A stretch of 64,000 bases of DNA from MGBC163016 sp964518575 (GCA_964518575.1 CAZFGW010000001.1:62001-126000); one strand, 5' to 3'; numbered from the stretch's first letter, positions 51,309 to 60,315 are shown. Notes: a model not told the origin generated them from the letters alone. Made by a program: numbers and translations.

Positions 51309-51677
51309 ATGGAAAATCAAGAAATTAATAGTGGGATGCAATATGGCACTTCTGGAACAGCAGCTATGCCCGCATCTGCTGTTGCACAGCAGTCTGGTTT
51401 CGGGCAGTCCAAGGGAACCCCCGGCGAAGTCCTGATAGGCGCTGGATACTATGAATTTGGAGTGAACTTTCCCGAGGGAGTGTTCAATCTCAGTTACGTA
51501 ACCGGGCAAGGAACATTGCAGATCAAAGACAATAACGGATGGCTCAGCGATATTGATTTCGGAGAGCCCGAAAGTGCTCAGAGCTATTTCGGGCTCAGCT
51601 CCAATGAATACAAGTCGTTCAAGCTCGATGGAAACGTTCAGCTGAGGGTCGTACGAGCAGGCATGATCCAGATCTGA
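51309..51677 (+). CDS. 122-aa beta-rich protein of unknown function
   Basis: A short protein that begins with a Gln/Ala/Ser-rich, low-complexity segment (about 1-38) and then a likely beta-sandwich of about 80 residues: GAGYYEFGVNFPEGVFNLSY and YKSFKLDGNVQLRVVRAGM. That G-x-Y-x-V-x2-x-PEG-x-F/Y pattern is like bacterial small domains that bear an IPAGTY motif. There is no signal peptide, so a secreted location is not supported. GGAAGGGAG precedes the ATG. A hairpin ends the gene. Confidence 0.62.
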   Translation: MENQEINSGMQYGTSGTAAMPASAVAQQSGFGQSKGTPGEVLIGAGYYEFGVNFPEGVFNLSYVTGQGTLQIKDNNGWLSDIDFGEPESAQSYFGLSSNEYKSFKLDGNVQLRVVRAGMIQI

Positions 51678-51688
51678 AACTCATTATT

Positions 51689-51715
51689 CGAGTAAAAGGA
51701 AAGCTCCTTTTACTC
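51689..51715. terminator. Stem-loop between the beta-rich protein and guaA
   Basis: CGAGTAAAAGGA and TCCTTTTACTCG form a 12-bp perfect stem with loop AAGC. No U-run follows, yet its symmetric location between convergent genes suits a two-way terminator. Confidence 0.55.
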
Positions 51716-51765
51716 GCTACAAACACCGCAAATACATCCAATCCAAATCTACAATAATGGGCGCT

Positions 51766-52746
51766 CTACTCCCACTCGACGGTGCCGACGGGTTTCGGGG
51801 TGAGGTCGTAGCAGACACGGCACACGCCCGGTACCTCGTGAGTGATCCGGTCGGTCATGCGCTTCAAAAGCGCCCAATCAAGTTCAGGGACATCAGCAGT
51901 CATAACATCGACCGTATTGATCGCGCGAATAATGACCGGCCAATCGTAGGCGCGTTTGCCATCGCGCACTCCTGTCGCATGCATGTCCGGAACAACGGCG
52001 AAATACTGCCACACATCAAGCCCCGCACCCTCAATCTCCTCGCGCACGATCGCGTCTGCCTCACGCAATGCCTCCAAACGATCCCGCGTGATCGCGCCCA
52101 AGCAACGCACGCCTAGTCCAGGACCGGGGAACGGCTGCCGCTCGACCATGTTATGAGGAAGACCGAGCGCACGACCCACCTCGCGCACCTCATCCTTGAA
52201 CAGAAGTTTCACAGGCTCGACCAATTCGAACTCAAGATCATCCGGAAGACCGCCAACGTTGTGATGTGCTTTCACGCCGTCCTTCGACTCCAAAATGTCG
52301 GGGTAAATGGTTCCCTGTGCAAGGAAGTCGACCTCATTGCCCACCTTGCGCGCCTCTTCCTCGAACACACGAATAAACTCAGCGCCGATGATCTTGCGCT
52401 TGGTCTCCGGCTCATCCACACCAGCAAGCAGATCCAAGAAACGATCCGTCGCGTCAACATAAATGAGATTCGCGTCCATCTGATTTTTGAACACATCGAT
52501 GACCTGCTCGGATTCACCCTTGCGCATAAGGCCATGATTCACATGCACGCAGATGAGATTTTCGCCAATAGCGCGATCGATCAACGCCGCAACCACCGAG
52601 CTGTCCACGCCGCCAGAAAGCGCTAGGAGAACCTTTCCGTCGCCCACCTGATCTCGTATAGCCTGAACCTGCTCGTCAATGAAAGCCTGGGCGAGTTCGG
52701 GGGTGTTGATGCGTTCCATAGAATCGGGGCGGACGTTGGGATCCAT
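51766..52746 (-). CDS. guaA: GMP synthase ATP-pyrophosphatase subunit (no glutaminase domain)
   Basis: A 326-aa protein: PP-loop LALSGGVDSSVVAAL (about 40-54), HVNHGLMRKGE, AQGTIYPDILES and LPHNMVERQPFPGPGLGVR, ending RVCYDLTPKPVGTVEWE. These are the ATPase and dimerisation domains of GuaA. The N-terminal glutamine amidotransferase (about 190 residues) is absent: the coding frame begins 16 residues before the PP-loop domain at ATG 52746 behind GAGGAGG. So the amidotransferase must be a separate subunit, as in split archaeal-type GMP synthases. A TATAAT -10 lies at 52788-52793 on this strand. Confidence 0.94.
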   Translation of the reverse strand: MDPNVRPDSMERINTPELAQAFIDEQVQAIRDQVGDGKVLLALSGGVDSSVVAALIDRAIGENLICVHVNHGLMRKGESEQVIDVFKNQMDANLIYVDATDRFLDLLAGVDEPETKRKIIGAEFIRVFEEEARKVGNEVDFLAQGTIYPDILESKDGVKAHHNVGGLPDDLEFELVEPVKLLFKDEVREVGRALGLPHNMVERQPFPGPGLGVRCLGAITRDRLEALREADAIVREEIEGAGLDVWQYFAVVPDMHATGVRDGKRAYDWPVIIRAINTVDVMTADVPELDWALLKRMTDRITHEVPGVCRVCYDLTPKPVGTVEWE

Positions 52747-52787
52747 TGATTCCTCCTCAGCATAGATAACCATGTTTCGATAGAGAA

Positions 52788-52793
52788 ATTATA
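52788..52793 (-). promoter_or_regulatory. -10 promoter element for guaA
   Basis: A perfect TATAAT on the minus strand, 42 nt from the guaA start. The -35 candidate about 17 nt further upstream is weak. No purine riboswitch is seen. Confidence 0.55.
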
Positions 52794-52869
52794 CCGTCAG
52801 AATATGCTCGCCATGACCGAGAACCACGTTCGCGCGCGAGTATAAGAAGAGGGCGAAGAGTTCAACGGC

Positions 52870-53020
52870 GAAGAGGGCGAATGTCGCGTTGTTGGTGTTG
52901 TTGCGGTTTTTGGGGTCAACAATGGTGAAACGCATATGCCCAATGATTTAGTATTGGGGTCGCAGCGGAGGCGGGCGAGATGAATCTCGCGCATGTGTCC
53001 ACCAGTACTGTTTCTTCGAT
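52870..53020. repeat. Composite palindromic intergenic repeat, copy 9
   Basis: GGGCGAGATGAATCTCGCGC (52973-52992) followed by ATGTGTCCACCAG, preceded by GTTGGTGTTGTTGCGG and GTATTGGGGTCGCAGC words. The first palindrome is missing. It lies between the guaA promoter and the 3' end of the GLUG-repeat gene. Confidence 0.78.
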
Positions 53021-53030
53021 TGGAGCGCTG

Positions 53031-55160
53031 CTACGACTTGCGGCGCGTTGCCAAAACGGAGAGCCCCATCACCAGGCATGATGCCGAAACCACAAATCCG
53101 AGAACCGCAACCCAGATATACATTTCGTCGCCCGTCTCTTGAAGCAGCGACCCTACCGGCGTCTCCGCTGATACCGGCTCGATCGGAATCGGCTTTAAGA
53201 CCACTTCGCCCTGATCAGGAGGTGTGCTCCCGAGGTCTGCCACCACCGCATCGGGATCGAGCTTGCCCGCATCATGGGCTGCCGCAGCCTTCTCAAAATA
53301 CACGGTAACGCCGTGTGAGGTCACACTCGCCTTCGCCCGACTCTTCGCCTCATCGGTGGGAAGAATCTGATACATCCCAATGGGCGACGTTTGGTCCTTC
53401 ACCAATTCCGAGAACCCATTCCCCACGAACCGCGCGACGTCCGTCGAATAGCTTCCACCCACGATGTGCGCCTGCGCGTCAGTACCCACACGAGCAGGAC
53501 CGACCTTGATGAGCGTTTGATCGGGAGCATTCTCGGGTTTGTAAATGCTTCCGTTCCCGATAATGGCGAACGAACCCGCATTCACAAAGAACTCGCCTTC
53601 TGGAAGGAAGCTGATGTCGTGATTGTTCAAATCGAGTGAAACCGACCCCGTTCGGTCAATCGTCGTCATCGGCACATCGACCGCTGTGTTCAGAAGCTTG
53701 ACAACACCCCCATCAGGAGCATTATCGAGTGCCTGCTGAAGGGTCGTATAGCGCTTACCGTCAACAAACGCGACCCATTGCGTACCCTGGTCAGTATTCG
53801 TGAGCGGCACGGCATTATTGTTGTACACATACCGATCTTTATTGGGCGCCTTAATCGCATCAAGCGATGTGGTTGAGACATTGTTTTGAACAAGCGCGCC
53901 TTCCGAAACACCAACAGGAAGAGCGACATCGGTCTGCTTCTGAACAGCACCCACGATGCCCGCAGCGAAATCATCCGAGCTCAGAGCAGCTGCTGTATTC
54001 TGGTTGCCTGTGACCTCGATGGCAGAGTATGCCATACCGACAATACCGCCTGCGTCGTTTTTGCCCGCAACCTCGCCACTATTATTGTTATCGGTGATAG
54101 CCACGTTCGCGCTTTGAGCATACGCAGGAGGAGTACCGCTGTAGCGCACCCATCCAACGATCCCGCCGGTACCATAGGTGTTCGCATCGGTGCTTTCGGT
54201 GGTCACAGCAGCGGTGTTGGTGGACGCGGTAATGCCGCCGTAGTTCTTGATCTCGCCAGCGATGCCGCCGACGGCATACCCCGTGCCTACAACCGTACCG
54301 GTATTCGTGCAACTCTCGACGAATCCACAGCAAAGCCCGGCGATACCGCCAACGTCATTCGTCCCCTGAATAGGTCCATTGTTGATGCAGCGGGTGATGC
54401 GCATCTTCCCATCAGGAGTGGTGTAATACGCCGCACCCACGATGCCGGCCGTATTTCCCGTTCCACCTGTAGTGGTAATGGAAGCGTCATTGGTGCAATC
54501 CTCGATGGTGCCCGCAAGTGTCATACGTCCTGCGATGCCGCCAGCGGCGCAGGTTGCCGAGAGTTTCCCGCTGACCTTCACTTGAGAGACCGTAGCGTTA
54601 TCGACCATGAGCCCACAGAGTATGCCCGCAAGCTCGCTTCCCGTGGCTTCAATATCAGCATTCGTAACATTCAAATTCTTGACCGTTGCGCCCTTGAGCC
54701 CGCCAAACAATCCTATGGCATAGTTCGGATTGCTGAGCGGCGTTGCCGGCTTCAAGGTAAGCGCCTCTATCGCGTTTCCCCGTCCGTCGAACGTACCCGC
54801 AAACGGCGTACTCGTGCCCGTCATACCACTTCCCGATCTGATGCTCGCCCCGATAGGAACCCAGTTGTAAGTGGACATATCGATGTCGTTTCCGAGCGCT
54901 ATGAAACGTCCCTCATACGTATTGCCTTTGTTGACGGAATCGCGAAACGAGACCAGCTGCTCGGGCGTTTCGATGATATAGGGATCATCTTCCGCTCCCG
55001 ACCCCGACGCAAAATCAGCCACAACGATTACTTTCGGGTTTCCCTGCTGGTCCTCCTCTGCATATGCGCTCATCGAAGCGCTGCATATACCGCTGCCCAC
55101 CAAACATGTCAGGGCAACGATCAGAAACAGCATGCTCTTGCACATCGTAGCCGTTTTCAT
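53031..55160 (-). CDS. GLUG-motif cell-wall surface protein with LPXTG-like sorting signal
   Basis: A 709-aa exported protein. A signal peptide (about 1-36) is followed by GSGAEDDPYIIETPEQLVSF and repeated GLUG motifs from about 120 to 410 (for example GGIAGRM, AGIVGAAY, VGGIAGLCCG, VGGIAGEIKN, GGIVGWV), which build a beta-helix. Later segments have DGKRYTTLQQALDNAPDGGVV and SVSLDLNNHDI strands. The C-terminus is a sorting signal: LLQETGDEMY, a 21-residue hydrophobic segment and RRKS. The LQETG motif (Gln in place of Pro) is a variant. It is likely wall-anchored by sortase and may bind host or polymer. ATG 55160 follows GGAGG. Confidence 0.88.
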   Translation of the reverse strand: MKTATMCKSMLFLIVALTCLVGSGICSASMSAYAEEDQQGNPKVIVVADFASGSGAEDDPYIIETPEQLVSFRDSVNKGNTYEGRFIALGNDIDMSTYNWVPIGASIRSGSGMTGTSTPFAGTFDGRGNAIEALTLKPATPLSNPNYAIGLFGGLKGATVKNLNVTNADIEATGSELAGILCGLMVDNATVSQVKVSGKLSATCAAGGIAGRMTLAGTIEDCTNDASITTTGGTGNTAGIVGAAYYTTPDGKMRITRCINNGPIQGTNDVGGIAGLCCGFVESCTNTGTVVGTGYAVGGIAGEIKNYGGITASTNTAAVTTESTDANTYGTGGIVGWVRYSGTPPAYAQSANVAITDNNNSGEVAGKNDAGGIVGMAYSAIEVTGNQNTAAALSSDDFAAGIVGAVQKQTDVALPVGVSEGALVQNNVSTTSLDAIKAPNKDRYVYNNNAVPLTNTDQGTQWVAFVDGKRYTTLQQALDNAPDGGVVKLLNTAVDVPMTTIDRTGSVSLDLNNHDISFLPEGEFFVNAGSFAIIGNGSIYKPENAPDQTLIKVGPARVGTDAQAHIVGGSYSTDVARFVGNGFSELVKDQTSPIGMYQILPTDEAKSRAKASVTSHGVTVYFEKAAAAHDAGKLDPDAVVADLGSTPPDQGEVVLKPIPIEPVSAETPVGSLLQETGDEMYIWVAVLGFVVSASCLVMGLSVLATRRKS

Positions 55161-55362
55161 GAGCACGCCTCCTTCGACTGCCGTGATCTTCCACGCGCTG
55201 AGCGGATCAGAGCTTTCGACGAATGCGTTTCACCAGAATGACCCCATGAACTTCGCCCGACATATCACACGCTCCCCGCGCTGTCGTCTTTGATTGCAGT
55301 GTAGGACGCCTCTGAAGACACAGAAACCGCACCGCCCCTTTGGTGAAGCGGTATTACCCAGC

Positions 55363-55379
55363 TGTAATGAAGATGTAAG
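55363..55379 (-). promoter_or_regulatory. Two 11-nt-spaced TTACA repeats upstream of the surface-protein gene
   Basis: On the minus strand TTACAT (55378-55373) and TTACAG (55367-55362) are 11 nt apart, as in the Pho-box-like array at 8.55 kb. Only two units are seen and no clear -10, so assignment as a Pho site is tentative. Confidence 0.3.
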
Positions 55380-55396
55380 GGATGACGAAGGGGTCG

Positions 55397-55993
55397 CTAC
55401 AATTCGAGACGCGCTTCCATCGCGCGCCCCAGTGTGATCTCGTCGGCGTATTCGAGATCGCCCCCGACAGGGAGTCCGCTTGCCAGACGTGTGACCTTGA
55501 TTCCGAGCGGCTTGATGAGCCGGGAAAGATATGTTGCCGTGGTTTCGCCTTCGATATTCGGATTCGTGGCGATCACAACCTCAGTAACCTGATCGTCGGC
55601 AAGGCGCTTGAGCAGCGGGGTGATTCGAAGATCGTCAGGTCCGATCCCGTCGATGGGCGAGAGCGCACCCCCGAGAACATGATAGACGCCATCGAAAACG
55701 CCCGTACGCTCCAGAGGAGGAATGTCCTTTGGCTCGCTCACCACACAGATGATCGAACGGTTCCGCGCCTCGCTTGCACAGATCTCGCAGAGATCATCCT
55801 GCGCGTAGTTGTAACAGCGCTCACAGAACCGCACATGCTTCTTCACCTCGTCGATTGCATGAGCAAGACGCAGCGCCTGCGCACTTTCCGTGTCAAGAAT
55901 GTAGTAGGCGATCCGCTGCGCCGACTTTGGTCCAACGCCGGGAAGACGCTCGAGCTCATCGAGAAGCTTTTGTATGACAGGCGCGCTTTGCAT
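55397..55993 (-). CDS. recR: Recombination mediator protein RecR
   Basis: A 198-aa RecR. Helix-hairpin-helix LERLPGVGPKSAQRIAYYIL (about 14-33), zinc finger CERCYNYAQDDLCEIC (about 57-72), Toprim Walker B-like region (ICVVSEPKDIPPLERTGVF) and VIATNPNIEGETTATYLSRLI. It loads RecA at gaps with RecO. It is 23 nt behind ybaB, with dnaX upstream, the common dnaX-ybaB-recR order. Start 55993. Confidence 0.97.
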   Translation of the reverse strand: MQSAPVIQKLLDELERLPGVGPKSAQRIAYYILDTESAQALRLAHAIDEVKKHVRFCERCYNYAQDDLCEICASEARNRSIICVVSEPKDIPPLERTGVFDGVYHVLGGALSPIDGIGPDDLRITPLLKRLADDQVTEVVIATNPNIEGETTATYLSRLIKPLGIKVTRLASGLPVGGDLEYADEITLGRAMEARLEL

Positions 55994-56016
55994 GAACGTA
56001 CATGTAGTCTGGAGGT

Positions 56017-56319
56017 TTAGAAGGGAAGGTTGAGTCCACCCATGAGGGAGTTCATGCGTGCGTTCGACGTTTCCGTTGCCTCGCGCAATGCCTCGTTCAC
56101 CGCTGCGACAACCATGTCCTCAAGCATTTCGGTATCCTCAGGGTCAAGCGCCTCGGGGTCGATCGAGATAGCCTTGAGCGTCATGTCGCCCTTGACCGTT
56201 GCTTCCACCATGCCGCCGCCTGCGGAAGCGGTGAACTCCATCTGCGCAACCTCTTCTTGAGCAGCCGCTGCCTCGCGCTGCATCTTCTGGGCCTGCTTCA
56301 TCATTTTCTTCATATCCAT
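56017..56319 (-). CDS. ybaB: YbaB/EbfC nucleoid-associated protein
   Basis: A 100-aa DNA-binding protein: MDMKKMMKQAQKMQREAAAA at the N-terminus, a beta hairpin with VEATVKGDMTLKAISIDPEA, then LEDMVVAAVNEALREA. Matches the YbaB/EbfC family, which binds DNA as a dimer and lies next to recR in many genomes. Start ATG at 56319. Confidence 0.96.
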   Translation of the reverse strand: MDMKKMMKQAQKMQREAAAAQEEVAQMEFTASAGGGMVEATVKGDMTLKAISIDPEALDPEDTEMLEDMVVAAVNEALREATETSNARMNSLMGGLNLPF

Positions 56320-56446
56320 GGGAAAACCCTCCTTGAATCATGGTCACATTCTGCGCTATGTTGATGTCTGGCATGCATGGTAGCGCACTTGGTCTTGTTG
56401 GTGCCTTGGAGAACGCCGACGTATCAACCCTGCAGGTCGACTACCT

Positions 56447-58633
56447 TTACTCATCCACTTCCTCGAAGACGATCCCTTCGCCGAACACCGAGCTGAGCGT
56501 CGTGTTCAAATCCTCGGACTCCCCTTCGGACGGAGCCTCATAATCCGCGGGTACATCATCGGGCACCCAACCGGGATCCTCGATCTCTCCGGAAAGCGGC
56601 GCGTCCGAAGGCGTCTCTTCCCAGATCGGTCCAGATGGCGTGGGTGCTGCCACTTGAACAGGCGCTGCCGCTTGAGCAGGCGCTGCCGGCTCGGATGTCT
56701 CGGGTACTTGCTGGGGCTGCTGGGCTTGCTGGGGCTGCTGCATCTGCTGCGCTTGCGCCGCCTGATGGGCTTGTTGCTCCTCATGCGCCAGCCTGCTCGC
56801 CTCTGCAGCATTGCGCGCGATGGAATTGCCTCCCAAGTCTCCCCTGCCGATCTGGATGAGAACATGTGAAAGACCAGCATTGTTGAACGCCTGGCGCAGC
56901 GTTTCCTTCACTTTGGCGCTCTGTGCCTGTGCGTAGCCGAATTCGTTTTGCGTGTCGAAATTGACGATGACCGTGGACGCGTCTTCCGAAAGGGTCGGCT
57001 TTGCATTCATGAACAGAACGCTGTACTGGATGCCGATTTTCTTGAGCTGTGCCAAAACGGTGTTCCATGCTTGAGAAAGATTCGCCTCGGTCAAAGTGGC
57101 GAATGCACCTGCAGGCGATGTTGCATGGGCACCATGAACTGCTCCGGCATCAGCGGCAGCTGAAGAGGTCGGAATGCCCGAAGCGTCCGAAGGGGCTGCC
57201 GTATTTACTTCCCGCTGCTCCCCTCCTGCATGATCGGATGCTACCGTCGGTTCAGTATATTGTGGCGAAAGAGTCTCAGCGTGTGCACCAGTGGCATCAG
57301 GCGTTATTGCAGATCCTCCCTTTCCCGAGGGATATGTGGAGCCAACTTCCTGAGACGATGTAGATGCTGACTCTGTAGCTCCCTGCGCCATGGTTGCCGT
57401 CGCCGTGGCTGCGTACGTCGCGCTTCCCGCCGCAGCGTCCAAGCCCTGAGCGGGAGTGCCCGCATGGGTCGCCGCCCCTGCACCAGCTGTCACACCGATG
57501 CGCTCAAGACATTCGACCCGTTCTGCCAACGACTCCAACGTAAGGTCGGAATCGGGACGAATCAGCCTTGTGAGCGCAATCTCGAAAGAAAGCCGCTGGT
57601 TCGAAGATGTCCGCAAGTCGGCTATCAAATCCCCGAGCACCGAGAGCATGCGCGCGAGTCGATCGGAACCGAATAGCGCAAGCTCGCTTTCCAACTCACG
57701 ACGCGCCGCCTCAGTAAGATCGAGCGCTATATCCGCCCCCGAGAGTGAAAGTACATACATATCACGGATGTGCTCAGCCAAATCCTGCGTGAACTGTGCA
57801 AGATCAGCACCCGTTTCCATATATTGGCGCGTCCAGCGGAAACAATGCGCCGCATCGCGCTTGCCGATGGCCTGCACGATCTCCGCCATGTCGCTCGAAT
57901 CGATCGACCCGAGCAAGCGCTCTGCCTGCTCAGTGGTCAACGAGCCTTCACTGAATGCGATCAGCTGCTCGAGCGAGGTCAGCGCGTCACGCATACCTCC
58001 TTGCGCCCGATGCGCGATAAGATCGAGCGCCTCAGGTTCGAATGTGATGTTCTCCATCCCGCAGATATACCCGAGCCGTGAAATCAGCTCCTCTGCCGAG
58101 ATGCGGCGAAAATCGAACCGCTGGCAACGCGAATGAATGGTCTCGGGAACCTTTTGGGGATCGGTCGTGCACAAGATGAACACCACATGACTCGGCGGCT
58201 CCTCAAGCGTCTTCAAAAGCGCGTTGAACGCCGCCACTGAAAGCATGTGGACCTCGTCGATGATGTAGACCTTATAGCGACCGCGCGTAGGCGCATATCC
58301 CACACGACCGATGATCTCTTCGCGAACGTTCTCAACGCCCGTTCTGCTCGCAGCGTCGAGCTCGTATACATCGGGATGCTCTCCCCGGGCAACGAGTTCA
58401 CAGTCCTCACACGTGCCGTCGGGGTCGGGCGTCGGTCCCTTCGTGCATAACAACGCTTTCGCCAACAAGCGCGCCGTCGTGGTCTTGCCCGTTCCGCGCG
58501 GACCCGTGAACAAATATGCATGGCTGACCTTGTCGGATGCAATAGCGTTCTTCAGCGTGCGCTCGATATGCTCCTGCCCGACAACGTCCTCGAAAATCTG
58601 CGGGCGATACTTCCTGTACAGCGATTCAGACAT
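56447..58633 (-). CDS. dnaX: DNA polymerase III subunit gamma/tau
   Basis: A 728-aa clamp-loader subunit. YRKYRPQIFEDVVGQEHIER, P-loop GPRGTGKTTTA (about 43-53), zinc motif CTKGPTPDPDGTCEDC (about 65-80), IDEVHMLS Walker B and FILCTTDPQKVPETIHSRCQ (sensor 1). Residues about 375-690 are a long Ala/Gln/Ser/Thr-rich low-complexity region around a domain V-like segment (LSQAWNTVLAQLKKIGIQYSV); the tail is acidic. Such a long linker may cause frameshift-independent tau. The ATG at 58633 has GAGGAG 9 nt upstream; a GTG at 58639 is too close. It overlaps nothing but is 2 nt after DedA's stop. Confidence 0.96.
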   Translation of the reverse strand: MSESLYRKYRPQIFEDVVGQEHIERTLKNAIASDKVSHAYLFTGPRGTGKTTTARLLAKALLCTKGPTPDPDGTCEDCELVARGEHPDVYELDAASRTGVENVREEIIGRVGYAPTRGRYKVYIIDEVHMLSVAAFNALLKTLEEPPSHVVFILCTTDPQKVPETIHSRCQRFDFRRISAEELISRLGYICGMENITFEPEALDLIAHRAQGGMRDALTSLEQLIAFSEGSLTTEQAERLLGSIDSSDMAEIVQAIGKRDAAHCFRWTRQYMETGADLAQFTQDLAEHIRDMYVLSLSGADIALDLTEAARRELESELALFGSDRLARMLSVLGDLIADLRTSSNQRLSFEIALTRLIRPDSDLTLESLAERVECLERIGVTAGAGAATHAGTPAQGLDAAAGSATYAATATATMAQGATESASTSSQEVGSTYPSGKGGSAITPDATGAHAETLSPQYTEPTVASDHAGGEQREVNTAAPSDASGIPTSSAAADAGAVHGAHATSPAGAFATLTEANLSQAWNTVLAQLKKIGIQYSVLFMNAKPTLSEDASTVIVNFDTQNEFGYAQAQSAKVKETLRQAFNNAGLSHVLIQIGRGDLGGNSIARNAAEASRLAHEEQQAHQAAQAQQMQQPQQAQQPQQVPETSEPAAPAQAAAPVQVAAPTPSGPIWEETPSDAPLSGEIEDPGWVPDDVPADYEAPSEGESEDLNTTLSSVFGEGIVFEEVDE

Positions 58634-58635
58634 AA

Positions 58636-59412
58636 TCACTTGCTCCTCTGCGTCTTGTCGGAGCGGCCGGTTGAATCCTCCTCGCGCAGTTCGATCTCGT
58701 GCTCGAGCTCAGGCTCATACGCCGGCTCGACAGGCTCTCCTGCACTCTCAAGCGCCTGCTTCTTCTTGCGTCCCGAAAGCGCGCCTTTAATAGCCGCGAT
58801 GAATGCCGGTGCGACCGACACCGCGACGATGCCCAACACGATGACCTCGAAGTGCTCCTGCACGAACGGTACGCCACCGAAGAAGTAACCAACGAGCACA
58901 AATAAGCTCACCCATGAGACGCCGCCAATCACATTCCACAGCGTGAACTTGCCGAAGTTCATGTGTCCCGTGCCCGCAATGAAGGGGGCGAAGGTGCGGA
59001 AGAACGGCATAAAGCGCGTGATAACGATGGTAAGTCCGCCGTATTTCGCGAAGAAGTGATCAAGTTTCGCCATACGCTCGGGCGTAAGCGCCTTCACCTT
59101 GCCCGAGTCGATGATGCGATGTCCCAAGAAACGCGCGATCCAGTAATTCGACGTATTGCCCAGGATGGCTGCCGCGTAAAACACGATCAGCGATGCCGCC
59201 AAGTTGAGACCGCCGCCATCTGCGGAGAAAACGCCCACCGCAAACAGGAGCGAGTCGCCCGGCAAGAAGGGAAAGAACACGAGTCCCGTTTCGACAAAAA
59301 CGATGAGGAAAAGCGGGGAATATACCCATACTGGTCCCAGCGTGATGATCCAACCAGCAATGAATCCGCGAGGATCTTTCAAAAGGTTCACAAAGAAATC
59401 AATGATGCCCAA
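58636..59412 (-). CDS. DedA-family membrane protein
   Basis: A 258-aa integral membrane protein with about five to six segments. The DedA signature is in LVFFPFLPGDSLLFA (about 41-55) and RFMPFFRTFAPFIAG (about 134-148). It belongs to the SNARE-associated/DedA family, whose members act in lipid and membrane homeostasis. The TTG at 59412 has AGGAGC 5 nt upstream; the open frame extends to a GTG at 59466 with no ribosome site. The C-terminus is acidic and basic mixed. It lies right before dnaX. Family call is clear; exact role unknown. Confidence 0.9.
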   Translation of the reverse strand: MGIIDFFVNLLKDPRGFIAGWIITLGPVWVYSPLFLIVFVETGLVFFPFLPGDSLLFAVGVFSADGGGLNLAASLIVFYAAAILGNTSNYWIARFLGHRIIDSGKVKALTPERMAKLDHFFAKYGGLTIVITRFMPFFRTFAPFIAGTGHMNFGKFTLWNVIGGVSWVSLFVLVGYFFGGVPFVQEHFEVIVLGIVAVSVAPAFIAAIKGALSGRKKKQALESAGEPVEPAYEPELEHEIELREEDSTGRSDKTQRSK

Positions 59413-59471
59413 AATCTGCTCCTGATTTGTTCGCAGCCCGATACCTAGCTGAACGCTTGATTGCACAAACA

Positions 59472-59577
59472 GTGCCCCGAAAAGGCTTGGGCGCTCGTCA
59501 GCGGTCCCTTATGGCTGCTTCCTCCCGGACCTGACCAGGTTCGGAACATGTCGCCGCCCAAGCTTTATCGAGGCACT
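59472..59577 (-). ncRNA. ffs: Signal recognition particle RNA (4.5S type)
   Basis: Read on the minus strand, the sequence contains CCAGGTCAGGTCCGGGAGG followed by AAGCAGCC, the conserved SRP domain IV tetraloop and symmetric loop. The two ends, GTGCCTCGATAAAGCTTGGGC and GCCCAAGCCTTTTCGGGGCAC, pair to form the closing helix. It is about 106 nt, with no Alu domain, so it is a bacterial small SRP RNA. It lies upstream of DedA-dnaX, a common location. Confidence 0.93.
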
Positions 59578-59639
59578 ACATAAGAACGTTCTTTAGTATA
59601 AAACAAAGATGGGACGCGGCTGCGCCAAAGCAAGAAACT

Positions 59640-60167
59640 CTAGACAATCACACAACCGGTATATGCCATGGTGTTTTTGCCGTGGTTGTACGGGATGTCC
59701 GCGGCTTGACACACGTCGGAAACAAGCAATCCCGCCGCCTCCATGGACACCATCATCTTCTCGGGAAATCTGCATGGCTCATCCGGATAGGTGCACCTTG
59801 AGCACATCGTGCACCCGCCCGCGCCGAATACCTCGGCATCCGCTGACGCGGCTCCGATCAAATCCTTCAGACGAAACATCCTTTCTTTATGCGTCGCCTC
59901 GGCTTCCATCATGGTTTCTATGTCGAATTCGTCTTCGAGATGCGCGACTGTTTGCACAACATAGCACGTCTGACGCCCCTCGATCAGCGCCTGAAAATCC
60001 GCGAGCTCACCGCATGCTGGCGGACAACTCCAGCTACGCTCGTAATTCTGACAGCGATCGGAAGAGCACATGGAGCGAACCTCAGGGTTTACCTGCAAGC
60101 GCTCCGTGCTGCAGGTGCCGACGGATTCGAACCCGCACGCTTCGATCATCTGCTCGATTCCAGCCAT
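59640..60167 (-). CDS. DUF2284 metal-binding protein
   Basis: A 175-aa Cys-rich protein of the DUF2284 family. Several Cys clusters: VRSMCSSDRCQNYERSWSCPPACG (about 31-54) and GAGGCTMCSRCTYPDEPCRFP (about 117-137). These could bind an Fe-S cluster or another metal. The family is predicted metal-binding and is recurrently found with corrinoid methyltransferase genes in anaerobes. Here it follows RACE in the same strand (148 nt apart) and probably serves corrinoid enzyme maturation or activation. ATG 60167 with AAAGGG upstream. Confidence 0.83.
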   Translation of the reverse strand: MAGIEQMIEACGFESVGTCSTERLQVNPEVRSMCSSDRCQNYERSWSCPPACGELADFQALIEGRQTCYVVQTVAHLEDEFDIETMMEAEATHKERMFRLKDLIGAASADAEVFGAGGCTMCSRCTYPDEPCRFPEKMMVSMEAAGLLVSDVCQAADIPYNHGKNTMAYTGCVIV

Positions 60168-60315
60168 TTCCGATGCCCTTTCCTTCCTCCTGCTGTTCGC
60201 GATAATCGGGGCGAAGCGCGGTCTGCGGATCACGCGCTCCCCTTCCTGCCCTCCTGCTCACACACTCGCTCGCATGCCAGTGCATACAGCTATGAGCGCA
60301 AACTACAAGCGCAAG

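Noticed and set aside
60115..60140. A TTCGAACCC tRNA T-arm-like string
   Set aside because: It lies within the DUF2284 coding sequence and no cloverleaf can be drawn around it.
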